Source of the DNA: Clostridia bacterium
GTDB lineage: Bacteria; Bacillota; Clostridia; Oscillospirales; Acutalibacteraceae
NCBI GenBank assembly: GCA_029226955.1
Contig: JAQXZA010000126.1
Span: forward strand, 1 to 56,101
Reading direction: 5' to 3'
DNA: 56,101 nt
This document shows positions 1-8,180 of this stretch, in pieces; position 1 is the first letter of the stretch, and the number at the start of each line of letters is the position of its first letter. Position numbers and translations under genes: made by a program. Below the pieces are notes generated by a model. It had not been told where the DNA came from, did no database searches, and worked only from the letters and a program-made list of their open reading frames with translations.

Positions 1-22
1 ATATTGCTAATAGTTCTTCCAT
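1..22 (-). CDS. 5' end of an unidentified gene running off the left edge
   Basis: On the minus strand an ATG at 22-20 opens a frame reading M-E-E-L-L-A-I before the window ends. It is preceded by an AAAGGAC ribosome-binding sequence about 9 nt upstream (plus-strand 32-38). Seven codons are too few to name a product. The good ribosome site is the only reason to call it. Confidence 0.45.
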
Positions 23-222
23 GAAAATCTGTCCTTTCTTTTGGTTAGTGTTTGCTGGGTAACTTCATTATACCAAATTCGGGGCAGATTTTCTTCTTTT
101 TTCTTCTATTTTTTCATCGAACTCACGTTATAATGAAAAAGGGGGAAATGCCCATAAATACTGGGGTTTATGAGTGTAAAGAAAAAAATCAGAAAATTTT
201 TTAAAAAATTTTAAAAAAACTC

Positions 223-254
223 TTGACATTTATATTACAATGGTGTATTATAAT
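223..254 (+). promoter_or_regulatory. Sigma-A-type promoter of the tRNA operon
   Basis: TTGACA at 223-228 is followed after 17 bp by TATTAT (246-251), overlapping a perfect TATAAT at 249-254. It lies about 70 bp before the first tRNA and suits a stable-RNA promoter. Confidence 0.8.
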
Positions 255-325
255 AAACGTCGCTGAGAGATACAGCAAACAAACGGAAAATAATCCGAAG
301 TTTGTAGTGTTCTTGGAGATACTGT

Positions 326-401
326 GGGAGCATAGCTCAGCTGGGAGAGCATCTGCCTTACAAGCAGAGGGTCACAGGTTCGAGCCCTGTTGTTCCCACC
401 A
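326..401 (+). tRNA. tRNA-Val (TAC anticodon)
   Basis: A cloverleaf with a seven-base acceptor stem GGGAGCA/TGTTCCC, anticodon loop CTTACAA, a TTCGA T-loop and an encoded CCA end. It is first of five tRNAs in one transcription unit. Confidence 0.95.
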
Positions 402-406
402 AAAGT

Positions 407-483
407 GGTCCGGTAGTTCAGCTGGTTAGAACGCTAGCCTGTCACGCTAGAGGTCGACGGTTCGATCCCGTTCCGGATCGCCA
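407..483 (+). tRNA. tRNA-Asp (GTC anticodon)
   Basis: Acceptor arms GGTCCGG and CCGGATC, anticodon loop CTGTCAC, TTCGA T-loop and an encoded CCA. It starts five bases after tRNA-Val. Confidence 0.95.
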
Positions 484-488
484 CTTTT

Positions 489-564
489 GCCTCTGTAGCT
501 CAGTCGGTAGAGCAGGGGACTGAAAATCCCCGTGTCGGTGGTTCGATTCCGCCCGGAGGCACCA
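489..564 (+). tRNA. tRNA-Phe (GAA anticodon)
   Basis: Acceptor arms GCCTCTG and CGGAGGC, anticodon loop CTGAAAA, TTCGA T-loop and CCA end. It is five bases from tRNA-Asp in the same operon. Confidence 0.95.
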
Positions 565-570
565 TACAAT

Positions 571-646
571 GCGGATGTAGCTCATCTGGTAGAGCGCAAC
601 CTTGCCAAGGTTGAGGTAGCGGGTTCGAGCCCCGTCATCCGCTCCA
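571..646 (+). tRNA. tRNA-Gly (GCC anticodon)
   Basis: Acceptor arms GCGGATG and CATCCGC, anticodon loop TTGCCAA, TTCGA T-loop and CCA end. Confidence 0.95.
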
Positions 647-683
647 TTGGAGCTTAATAAGGAATTAAGCTCCATTTTTAAAT

Positions 684-758
684 GGCGTCATAGCCAAGTG
701 GTAAGGCACGAGTCTGCAAAACTCCGATTCCCCAGTTCGAATCTGGGTGACGCCTCCA
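684..758 (+). tRNA. tRNA-Cys (GCA anticodon)
   Basis: Acceptor arms GGCGTCA and TGACGCC, anticodon loop CTGCAAA and encoded CCA. It is the last tRNA of the cluster, just before the terminator. Confidence 0.95.
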
Positions 759-760
759 AA

Positions 761-800
761 AAATAAATCCGTTCTCGAAAGAGAGCGGATTTATTTTTTT
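761..800. terminator. Intrinsic terminator of the tRNA operon, probably bidirectional
   Basis: An inverted repeat AAATAAATCCG...CGGATTTATTT with a GTTCTCGAAAGAGAG apical hairpin is followed by a T tract on both strands. It can end the tRNA transcript and also the convergent EamA gene. Confidence 0.85.
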
Positions 801-802
801 AG

Positions 803-845
803 TCAGGAGTTATTATGGAGTTAGGAATTAGGAGTTATTATGTGG
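803..845. repeat. Degenerate TTAGGAGT intergenic repeat
   Basis: Back-to-back variants of GGAGTTAGGAATTAGGAGTT sit between the tRNA terminator and the stop of the EamA gene. The same family recurs at 11695-11710, 21146-21210 (reverse orientation) and 22643-22680. Confidence 0.7.
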
Positions 846-855
846 TAGTTTGCCA

Positions 856-1719
856 CTAAATAAGCATAACAAGTGTGCCTGCAATAATCATAATCAAGCC
901 GATTGCTGATTTTTTTGAAAGCTTTTCGTGAAATACAAAATAAGAAAAAATTACCGTTACAACAATACTCAGCTTGTCGATAGGGACAACAACGCTTGCA
1001 AGTCCGTCTTTTAACGCTCTGTAATAACAAAGCCACGAACCGCCTGTTGCAAGTCCTGAAAGACATATAAAAAGCAGTTCCTTTTTGTTTATTGCCTTTA
1101 ATTCGTGTTTTTTTCCGCTGACAAGCACCATAACCCAAGCCATAATCAGCACAACTCCTGTACGTATCGCCGTGCCAAGATTTGACTCTACATTTGAAAT
1201 TCCGACCTTGCCGAGAACAGATGTCAGACTCGCAAAAACAGCCGAACCAATGGCATACAAAAGCCAACGGTTGCCTTTTGACTGTTGTTTGATTTGTGTG
1301 TCCTTTTTTTCAATCATCATCATTGTGCCGATACCGATTAAAACAACACCTACAGCCTTTGAAAGACTTATTTCCTCGTGAAGAAATATAAATGCAAGAA
1401 TAATTGTAAGAACGGTGCTTGACTTATCAACGGGAACAACCTTGTTTATATCGCCGCATTGTAAAGCCTTGAAATAACAAAGCCACGACGCACCTGTTGC
1501 AAGTCCCGAAAGTATCAGAAAAATCCACGCTGTTGAGCTGATAGAACCGATTTGCGACTGTGAACCGACAATAAACACCATAAGCCACGAAAAAATAAGT
1601 ACAACAACAGTTCGTATAGCTGTTGCCACAGTAGAGTCGGTTTTGCGTATTCCGCATTTTGCAAGAATTGATGTTATTCCCGCAAAAAGTGCCGAACCAA
1701 ACGCAAATAAAATCCACAT
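856..1719 (-). CDS. EamA/DMT-family inner-membrane transporter
   Basis: A 287-residue, almost wholly hydrophobic protein made of two homologous halves (about 1-137 and 150-287). Each half repeats the pattern AIRTxVVLI...LSGLATGxSWLCYxxAL...VVPxDK...FLHE, and each has about five membrane segments. This duplication is the hallmark of the EamA domain (drug/metabolite transporter superfamily). The substrate cannot be told from sequence; related proteins move amino acids, sugars or small metabolites. It is a single-gene unit on the minus strand, convergent with the tRNA operon. Family confidence is high. Confidence 0.85.
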   Translation of the reverse strand: MWILFAFGSALFAGITSILAKCGIRKTDSTVATAIRTVVVLIFSWLMVFIVGSQSQIGSISSTAWIFLILSGLATGASWLCYFKALQCGDINKVVPVDKSSTVLTIILAFIFLHEEISLSKAVGVVLIGIGTMMMIEKKDTQIKQQSKGNRWLLYAIGSAVFASLTSVLGKVGISNVESNLGTAIRTGVVLIMAWVMVLVSGKKHELKAINKKELLFICLSGLATGGSWLCYYRALKDGLASVVVPIDKLSIVVTVIFSYFVFHEKLSKKSAIGLIMIIAGTLVMLI

Positions 1720-1878
1720 ATTATCATCTCCAAAAATTTCCGTGTTTATTTTTATGAGGATTTTATTCCTTATATGTCAATATATGTAATTATAGCACAC
1801 TCAGAGCATAATAACAACATCTGTAAAATTTTACTTTACCTTAATATGAATAATTTTCCTGACATATTCATATATAAT

Positions 1879-1916
1879 AGTGTGGAGAGTGAAGAGTGGA
1901 GTGTGGAGTTATTGTG
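1879..1916. repeat. Degenerate GTGGAGT intergenic repeat
   Basis: A run of GTGGAGAGTGAAGAGTGGAG-type units lies between the EamA gene and the thioredoxin terminator. The same family occurs at 11672-11695, 13486-13506 (reverse), 11790-11820 (reverse) and 27161-27195. Confidence 0.7.
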
Positions 1917-1947
1917 ACCGTCAGTAGTAAGTGCGTTGAGTAATGAC

Positions 1948-1985
1948 TTTAAAATAAAAGCCTGTGACGACATACCGCCACAGGC
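1948..1985 (-). terminator. Terminator downstream of trxA
   Basis: GCCTGTG (1960-1966) pairs with CACAGGC (1979-1985). On the minus strand the stem is followed by TTTTATTTTAAAG. It sits just past the trxA stop codon. Confidence 0.75.
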
Positions 1986-1992
1986 ATAATGA

Positions 1993-2304
1993 TTATTCTG
2001 AGATAAGTTGTTCAATGTCTTCTTTTGGCTTGTAGCCTGTTGAAGATGCGGTAATTTCGCCGTTCTTTATGAGTAAAAGCGTCGGAATACTCATAATGTT
2101 ATAACGCTCGGCAAGTTCAGACTGTTCGTCAACATTGACTTTGCCGACCTTGATTTGCGGATTTTCTTCTGCAATTTCGTCAACAAGCGGTGAAAGCATT
2201 CTGCAAGGTCCGCACCACGCTGCCCAGAAATCAAGCAGTACAGGCTTGTCAGAATTTATTACTTCACTATTGAAATTATCTTTTGTTATTTCTATGACTG
2301 ACAT
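1993..2304 (-). CDS. trxA: Thioredoxin
   Basis: A 103-residue protein of normal thioredoxin length with the redox site W30-C-G-P-C34, the preceding DFWAAW strand and the cis-proline motif SIPT. It is a cytoplasmic dithiol reductant for enzymes such as ribonucleotide reductase, working with thioredoxin reductase (not in this window). It is the last gene of a minus-strand run ppa - membrane protein - trxA and has a terminator right after it. Its own AGGAG site lies just before the ATG. Confidence 0.95.
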   Translation of the reverse strand: MSVIEITKDNFNSEVINSDKPVLLDFWAAWCGPCRMLSPLVDEIAEENPQIKVGKVNVDEQSELAERYNIMSIPTLLLIKNGEITASSTGYKPKEDIEQLISE

Positions 2305-2363
2305 TATTAAAACTCCTTTCGTTTTTATGATTATATTATGTCCTTAAATTTTGTTTAAATAAC

Positions 2364-3365
2364 TTATTTATCTTTTATATGTTGCTTTTTGGATTTTTTT
2401 GATAAATCCGATTTATCACTGCTTGTATTTTCAGTCTGTCTTGAACCGAAAGACTTGTAGTTTATAAGAGCGTTTACAAACAACGGGTGCTTTTCGGTAA
2501 ATTCAGCTTCAAGTTCGGGGTGTTTCATAATATAATCTTCCTGTTGTTTTGCATAGATACTGAAAATATTAAGAACACAAATAATTATATACATTATTAT
2601 TGTAAGAACAGAACCTATTGCGATAAACGGATAGATTATAAAATAAATGTCAACAAGGCACAGAATTGAACCTAAAAGTGCAATAATATGCTTTATGTGT
2701 CTTGTTTTGTCGAAACTTGCGGCAAAGAAACATATTAAAGGAATTATTCCGAGTGCATAAGCAAAAAGTGAGTTTGCAATAGTGCCGTTTGATGTTCCTC
2801 GGAACATTTCACTGATACTTCCGCCGAACATAAGCTGTAAACCTGTCTGAGAGATTGTAACGCTTGCACCGAGTATTTTTTGTGCATTTGTTACTGTTTT
2901 GTTGAGTGTTTCAACTGATTTGTCGGTGTATGTCGAGCGGTCAATGTCCTTGGCTTGCATTATGAGTTTTTGAAGGTCTTTTGTATTTACATCAGAACTT
3001 ACGTGGTAAACCCAGTCAAACTGTGCTGAATCTATTGCCGCCGCATTGGTTGGTTCTAATGCACTTTCTTCTTTTTGGGGGTCTGTTTCAAGTCCGTCAA
3101 TGGCGGCTTGCAATTCTTTTTCAGCAGAGTCAATTTCCTGTTGGGTTGCCGCTTTGCTGTATGCTTCCTGTACATTAGCAGTCTTTTTAAGGTCATCGGT
3201 AATGTAGAATGTAGCATTTATAAACGGCAGAGAGAGAAGAAAAAGACAAAGTACAAAGCACCATACCAAACAGATTCTTATGACTTGTGACGGTGTTTTC
3301 AGAGCCTTTTTGTGCTTTTTCTTGTGCGGAACATTTATAACTTTGTCCGTTTGAATTTTTTGCAT
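2364..3365 (-). CDS. Membrane protein with a FIVAR-like extracytoplasmic segment
   Basis: A 333-residue protein I cannot assign to a named function. A basic N-terminus is followed by one membrane segment (about 29-52), an outside region of about 130 residues, then four hydrophobic segments (about 195-285) and a charged tail. Residues around 130-165 (LQKLIMQAKDIDRSTYTDKS...LNKTVTNAQKIL) match the FIVAR pattern seen in Gram-positive surface proteins. Gap to ppa is 21 bp, so the two are probably cotranscribed; ppa makes no clear functional link. The FIVAR call is by eye. Confidence 0.6.
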   Translation of the reverse strand: MQKIQTDKVINVPHKKKHKKALKTPSQVIRICLVWCFVLCLFLLSLPFINATFYITDDLKKTANVQEAYSKAATQQEIDSAEKELQAAIDGLETDPQKEESALEPTNAAAIDSAQFDWVYHVSSDVNTKDLQKLIMQAKDIDRSTYTDKSVETLNKTVTNAQKILGASVTISQTGLQLMFGGSISEMFRGTSNGTIANSLFAYALGIIPLICFFAASFDKTRHIKHIIALLGSILCLVDIYFIIYPFIAIGSVLTIIMYIIICVLNIFSIYAKQQEDYIMKHPELEAEFTEKHPLFVNALINYKSFGSRQTENTSSDKSDLSKKSKKQHIKDK

Positions 3366-3386
3366 TAAAATATTATCCTTTCAGAA

Positions 3387-3923
3387 TCAGCGTGAGCCGA
3401 ATTTTTCTTTGTAACTGTCTATTGCAGCCTGAACAATAGCAACAGCGTCGTCTTTGCTCTTAACCTCATCAACAACGGTTTCCTTGTTTTCGAGAGCCTT
3501 ATAAACCGAGAAGAAGTGCGTCATTTCGTCAAAGATATGTTTTGGCAGTTCAGAAATATCCTTGTACTCGTTGTATGTCGGGTCGTTGAACGGAATTGCG
3601 ATAATTTTTTCGTCGTTTCTTCCGTTGTCGAGCATAGTGATAACCCCGACAGGATAGCACTGTACGATTGTCATAGGAACAATCTGTTCAGAGCAGAGTA
3701 CAAGAACATCAAGCGGGTCAAGGTCGTCGGCATAAGTGCGTGGAATAAATCCGTAGTTAGCCGGATAGTGTGTTGACGTATGAAGAATACGGTCAAGTTT
3801 TAAAACACCTGTCTGTTTGTCAAGTTCGTATTTTGCCTTGCTGCCTTTCGGAATTTCAATAACAACCATAAAGTCCTCAGGTGTGATTCTTGAAGAATCC
3901 ATATCGTGCCATATATTTTGCAT
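3387..3923 (-). CDS. ppa: Inorganic pyrophosphatase, family I
   Basis: A 178-residue soluble enzyme that hydrolyses pyrophosphate to two phosphates and so drives biosynthetic reactions. Family I signatures are EIPKGSKAKYELDK near residue 28 (substrate lysine), HYPANYGFIPRT, and the metal-binding DDLDPLDVLVL where the aspartates coordinate magnesium. Length matches the bacterial hexameric form. The DLDP variant replaces the commoner DGDP. First gene of a minus-strand unit with an extended -10 promoter about 60 bp upstream. Confidence 0.95.
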   Translation of the reverse strand: MQNIWHDMDSSRITPEDFMVVIEIPKGSKAKYELDKQTGVLKLDRILHTSTHYPANYGFIPRTYADDLDPLDVLVLCSEQIVPMTIVQCYPVGVITMLDNGRNDEKIIAIPFNDPTYNEYKDISELPKHIFDEMTHFFSVYKALENKETVVDEVKSKDDAVAIVQAAIDSYKEKFGSR

Positions 3924-3978
3924 AATGTTTATCTCCTTTATTGATTAAAATTCGGGAATGTTCCCCTATAATATTCTT

Positions 3979-4007
3979 ATTATAGCATAAGCATATCTTA
4001 CTTTCCA
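3979..4007 (-). promoter_or_regulatory. Extended -10 promoter of ppa
   Basis: On the minus strand TATAAT (3984-3979) is preceded by TGC, an extended -10, with a weak TGGAAA -35 box 17 bp further up. Confidence 0.6.
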
Positions 4008-4161
4008 TAGTTTTTTTATTTATTTGCGAAATTCTTTATCTGACAAATTTTTGAAAAAAGTCATAAAATTTTCAAAAAAATCTTTTATTTTTTATAAAAA
4101 TGTTGTATAATATGATTTATAATTTCTGGATTTACATATATATATGGAAAGAGTGTGAAAT

Positions 4162-5259
4162 ATGCAAAACAATTTGAAAAAATCCGTTGCAATTATTCTT
4201 GCTTCAATTATGGCTGCGTCGGTTATGGCGGCTTGCGGAGCTAAGGAGTCTGAAAATTCCGTTACATCTGAGATTTCACAGGAAAGCAGCAAACAAGTTT
4301 CATCACAGGAAAGCAGTAAAGAGGTATCGGAAAACAGTACCGTTAAACAATCAAAATATAAAAATTCACTTACGGGACTGCCGTCGGACGAGGATATTTC
4401 AAAATTCAGACCTGTTGCGGTTATGATTAACAATATAGAATATGCACAGCCACTGATGAGCGTTTCAAAGGCTGATATAATATATGAATGTCTTGTTGAG
4501 GGCGGAATAACACGTTTGCTTGCCGTCTATAAAAATCCTGAGAGCGTCGGAACAATCGGAAGTATAAGAAGTGCAAGACCGCCGTTTATCGAGCTTGCAA
4601 GAGGTTTTCAGGCAGTTTATATTCATTGTGGTACAAGCACACAGGCTGATGCACTTTTGAAAACAGGTGTGATAACTTCATTTGATTTGGGGACATACAG
4701 TTCGTGGGCGTGGCGTGACCAGCAAAGAGTTGATGAGGGCTATGCAGTTGAACACACACTTGTAACGGACGGAAAAACTATTGCTGAAAACGCAAAAGCC
4801 AACGGTGTTGATATGACTGTTTCATACACTTATCCGCAAAAATTCGGCAATAACTCACAGGTGAACAAGGGAAGTAAAGCCGAAAAAATAACCGTTCCTT
4901 TTTCAAGCTACAAAACGACATCTTTTGAATATGACAAAAAGGAAAAAGCATACATTGTGTCACAGTTCGGTCAGGAAATGTATGACAGTACCTATGATGT
5001 TCACAAAACTGTCGAAAACGTACTTGTTCTGAATGTAAATTCCTATCTTATTGACAATGAACACGTAAATCTTGACCTTGTCGGAACGGGTGAGGGCTAT
5101 TACATTAACGGCGGCAAGGCAATTAAAATAAAATGGTCAAAAGCCGATTCCGATTCACCGCTGAAATATACGACAGAGGACGGCAGTGAACTTATAATGA
5201 AAGCCGGCAGACAATACGTGTGCTGTATTCCGCTTTCATATCAGGCGGAAATTTCTTAA
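4162..5259 (+). CDS. DUF3048 (YerB-type) lipoprotein
   Basis: A 365-residue secreted lipoprotein. It has a basic start, a hydrophobic segment and a lipobox ending MAAC at about residue 25, then a Ser/Glu-rich linker (28-63). The body opens NSLTGLPSDEDISKFRPVAVMINN and contains TIGSIRSARPPFIELARGFQAVYIHCG, which I recognise as the DUF3048/YerB family. Its biochemical role is not established. It is monocistronic, with a TATAAT at 4106-4111 and a strong shared terminator behind it. Nothing looks truncated. Confidence 0.85.
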   Translation: MQNNLKKSVAIILASIMAASVMAACGAKESENSVTSEISQESSKQVSSQESSKEVSENSTVKQSKYKNSLTGLPSDEDISKFRPVAVMINNIEYAQPLMSVSKADIIYECLVEGGITRLLAVYKNPESVGTIGSIRSARPPFIELARGFQAVYIHCGTSTQADALLKTGVITSFDLGTYSSWAWRDQQRVDEGYAVEHTLVTDGKTIAENAKANGVDMTVSYTYPQKFGNNSQVNKGSKAEKITVPFSSYKTTSFEYDKKEKAYIVSQFGQEMYDSTYDVHKTVENVLVLNVNSYLIDNEHVNLDLVGTGEGYYINGGKAIKIKWSKADSDSPLKYTTEDGSELIMKAGRQYVCCIPLSYQAEIS

Positions 5260-5265
5260 AATCAA

Positions 5266-5309
5266 AAATCCCCGAAATTCGTAAAAAATGAATTTCGGGG
5301 ATTTATTTT
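5266..5309. terminator. Bidirectional terminator between convergent genes
   Basis: AAATCCCCGAAATTC (5266-5280) and GAATTTCGGGGATTT (5290-5304) form a perfect 15-bp stem with A/T tracts on both sides, between the DUF3048 gene and the exonuclease gene. Confidence 0.9.
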
Positions 5310-5315
5310 TGAATT

Positions 5316-6173
5316 TTATTCTTTGGTTTCACTGACTTGCTGTTGTGGCATAATTACCTTTTTGACAGGTACAACACCGTCATATTTAACCCTGAACTGA
5401 ACTTTTCCAGTAAAAGCATTATCACATACAGGACACGAAAACTTAGCGAAAAATGCTTTATTTTTGGCTTCCCAGTCGCTTTTCTGTTCGGTTCTTGCAC
5501 CGCATTTACAGCAGTTAAAAAACATAAGGCTTTTATCGACAGCGGGATTGTCAAGGTTTGATATGAATGTCTGATGAAAGTTAAGTCTGTTGTAAAACTC
5601 GTCACAATCGGCTTGCTGAATATGAGAGATAACCGCCGGTTTTGAATATAATTCCTTAAAGCACATTGCCGTAATTATGCTGTCGGACACGGCACGGTGC
5701 TGAGGTATATCGGAAATATCAATATTCAGAAGTTCTGCGGCGGCTGAAAGACCAAGTGATTTGTCTGAAACACCGAGCATATCTTGACAATAAGTCTGCA
5801 AATCTACATATTCCTTTACAAACGGCAGACGGTCAGTTTTCAGATGATATTTGCTGTTTGAGATAAGTGCATAAAGGTCGCTTGTACTCCACGTCATAAG
5901 AATACAATCTTTTGTGAATTTGCGGAATTTATTTATTGCATAGGGAAAAGGATAACCCTTGTTTACGTCCTCTGTTGTAAGGTTTGTGAGCGTTCTAACG
6001 GAAGAACAAATTCGTTTCCCAATCTCAGGACGGATAAGCATAGAAAATTTATCTGTAATATTCATTTGTTCATCAACTTTTACAGCACCGAACTCAATAA
6101 TTTCATTGATATAACTTCCGAGTTTCTTGCTGTAAGTGCCGTTCCATTCAAGATCGAGAATAACAAAATTCAT
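5316..6173 (-). CDS. DnaQ-like 3'-5' exonuclease with C-terminal zinc ribbon
   Basis: A 285-residue protein. The exonuclease domain covers about 1-180: Exo I D7-x-E9 (LDLEWN), a candidate Exo II aspartate D99, and Exo III H159-RAVS-D164. This is the DEDDh arrangement used to bind two metal ions and cut DNA or RNA from the 3' end. The C-terminal third has two cysteine pairs (CCKCGA and CPVCD, about 40 residues apart) that look like a zinc ribbon, not part of the standard DnaQ core. It starts 4 bp after typA stops, so it is probably translated from the same message. The substrate is unknown. Confidence 0.8.
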   Translation of the reverse strand: MNFVILDLEWNGTYSKKLGSYINEIIEFGAVKVDEQMNITDKFSMLIRPEIGKRICSSVRTLTNLTTEDVNKGYPFPYAINKFRKFTKDCILMTWSTSDLYALISNSKYHLKTDRLPFVKEYVDLQTYCQDMLGVSDKSLGLSAAAELLNIDISDIPQHRAVSDSIITAMCFKELYSKPAVISHIQQADCDEFYNRLNFHQTFISNLDNPAVDKSLMFFNCCKCGARTEQKSDWEAKNKAFFAKFSCPVCDNAFTGKVQFRVKYDGVVPVKKVIMPQQQVSETKE

Positions 6174-6177
6174 ATAA

Positions 6178-7998
6178 TCAGCAGCCTTTGCTTTGTTGTT
6201 TAAGTCTTTGTTCTTTGTTAAGGATAACCTTACGCATACGAATTGATTTAGGTGTTACCTCAACAAGTTCATCATCGTTTATAAATTCAAGTGATTGTTC
6301 CAGACTGAGTATTGTCGGAGGAGTGAGTTTAAGAGCCTCGTCAGAACCTGAGGCACGTGTGTTTGTGATGTGCTTTTTCTTGCAGACATTTACAACCATA
6401 TCTTCATTTTTCGGGTTAGCACCGACAATCATACCCTCATAAACTTCTATACCGGGTCCTATGAACAGACGACCTCTGTCCTGTGCGGCAAAAAGTCCGT
6501 AACCTGTGCTTGTGCCTGTTTCGTGGGCGATAAGTGAACCCTGTGAACGACTCTGAATATCGCCCTTGTAGTCCTCATAGCCGTCAAAGATATGGTTCAT
6601 AATACCGTTGCCGTTTGTGTCGGTCATAAATTCAGGACGGTAACCCATAAGACCTCTTGCCGGAATCCTGAACTCAATATGTGTAACACCTGTTTCTCTT
6701 GTACCCATATTGAGCAGTTCGGCTTTTCTTGAACCGAGTTTTTCCATAATTGCACCGACATAATTATCAGGCACTTCAATCATAAGCAGTTCCATAGGTT
6801 CCTGTAATTTGCCATTTACGGTTTTCATAATAACCTTAGGACGTGAAACCTGAAATTCATAGTTCTGTCTTCTCATTGTTTCAATGAGTATAGAAAGGTG
6901 AAGTTCGCCACGACCCGAAACCTTGAACGTATCGGCTGAATCTGTTTCTTCAACACGCATAGCAACGTTTGTTTCAACTTCCTTGAAAAGTCTGTCACGC
7001 AGATTTCTTGAAGTTACATACTTGCCCTCACGACCGGCAAACGGACTGTTGTTTACCATAAAGAGCATTGAAACCGTCGGTTCGTCAATCTTGACAAAGG
7101 GGAGAGGTTCCTGATGTTCGGGGTCACACGCTGTTTCACCGATATTAAGGTCAGAAATACCCGAAACGGCAACTATATCACCAAGCTGTGCTGTTTCAGC
7201 CTCAACTCTTTTAAGTCCCTCAAACTGATAAAGTTTTGTAATTCTTGCGTTTTTTCTTTCGCCGTCATTATGGCAAAGAGTGATGTTCTGTCCGACCTTG
7301 CAACTGCCTCTTTCTACACGACCTATGCCTATTCTTCCTACATAGTCGTCATAGTCGATATTTGAGAAAAGGATTTGCAGGGGCCCGTTCATTTCTCCTG
7401 TCGGAGCCGGAATTTCCTTGATGATTTCTTCAAACAGCGGTTTCATATCTGTACCGGGTACGTGTGGGTCAAGTGAAGCGTAGCCGTCACGACCTGACGC
7501 ATAAACAACAGGAAATTCAAGCTGATCCTCGTCAGCACCGAGTTCAATGAAAAGGTCAAGAACCTCGTCAACAACTTCCTCAGGTCTTGCACCGGGACGG
7601 TCGATTTTGTTTACGACAACAAGCGGTTTCTTGCCGAGAGCGAGTGCCTTTTTAAGAACAAATCTTGTCTGAGGCATACAGCCCTCGAATGCGTCAACAA
7701 GCAGAAGAACACCGTCAACCATCATAAGAATACGTTCAACTTCACCACCGAAGTCAGCGTGACCGGGAGTATCAACAATATTTATTTTTACACCGTTGTA
7801 CATTACTGCCGTGTTTTTTGAAAGAATAGTAATTCCACGTTCTCTTTCAAGATCGTTTGAGTCCATTACTCTTTCAGCAACTGTTTCATTTGCCCTGAAA
7901 ATACCGCTCTGTAAAAGTAGCTGGTCAACAAGGGTAGTTTTACCGTGGTCAACGTGAGCAATAATGGCAACATTTCTTAAATCTGATCTTGTATCCAT
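6178..7998 (-). CDS. typA: Ribosome-associated GTPase TypA/BipA
   Basis: A 606-residue translational GTPase. The G motifs are AHVDHGKT (14-21), DTPGHADFGG, and NKIDRPGA; the C-terminal half has the BipA-specific EPMELLMIEVP...GLMGYRPEFMTDTNG region. It binds the ribosome and assists 50S assembly and growth under stress, acting at the same site as EF-G. I use the ATG at 7998; a TTG one codon upstream is also open but less well placed to the GGGA site. A promoter is visible 50 bp upstream, and the exonuclease gene follows by 4 bp. Confidence 0.95.
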   Translation of the reverse strand: MDTRSDLRNVAIIAHVDHGKTTLVDQLLLQSGIFRANETVAERVMDSNDLERERGITILSKNTAVMYNGVKINIVDTPGHADFGGEVERILMMVDGVLLLVDAFEGCMPQTRFVLKKALALGKKPLVVVNKIDRPGARPEEVVDEVLDLFIELGADEDQLEFPVVYASGRDGYASLDPHVPGTDMKPLFEEIIKEIPAPTGEMNGPLQILFSNIDYDDYVGRIGIGRVERGSCKVGQNITLCHNDGERKNARITKLYQFEGLKRVEAETAQLGDIVAVSGISDLNIGETACDPEHQEPLPFVKIDEPTVSMLFMVNNSPFAGREGKYVTSRNLRDRLFKEVETNVAMRVEETDSADTFKVSGRGELHLSILIETMRRQNYEFQVSRPKVIMKTVNGKLQEPMELLMIEVPDNYVGAIMEKLGSRKAELLNMGTRETGVTHIEFRIPARGLMGYRPEFMTDTNGNGIMNHIFDGYEDYKGDIQSRSQGSLIAHETGTSTGYGLFAAQDRGRLFIGPGIEVYEGMIVGANPKNEDMVVNVCKKKHITNTRASGSDEALKLTPPTILSLEQSLEFINDDELVEVTPKSIRMRKVILNKEQRLKQQSKGC

Positions 7999-8047
7999 CA
8001 AAAAATCCCTCTTTTTCTCACTTTTGTTTACTTTTTCACGATTTTAT

Positions 8048-8076
8048 ATTATAACATATTTTTTAACTTCTTACAA
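8048..8076 (-). promoter_or_regulatory. Promoter of typA
   Basis: On the minus strand TTGTAA (8076-8071), a 17-bp spacer and TATAAT (8053-8048) preceded by TGT, an extended -10. Confidence 0.75.
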
Positions 8077-8112
8077 TAAATTATCTCAAAAAATGAATTT
8101 TCGACGAATAGC

Positions 8113-8155
8113 AAAAAAAAATCTCCCCAAAACGCATTGTTTTGGAGAGATTTTT
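8113..8155 (-). terminator. Terminator of pulA
   Basis: AATCTCCCCAAAAC and GTTTTGGAGAGATT form a stem with one mismatch around GCATT. On the minus strand it is followed by a run of nine T, 25 bp past the pulA stop. Confidence 0.85.
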
Positions 8156-8180
8156 GTTTAATGTTTAATATCAAAAGATA

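Noticed and set aside
223..675. Open frames crossing the tRNA cluster (223-429 plus, 442-675 minus)
   Set aside because: They are made of tRNA sequence read as codons. Translations such as HSSAGRASALQAEGHRFEP are well-known tRNA shadows.
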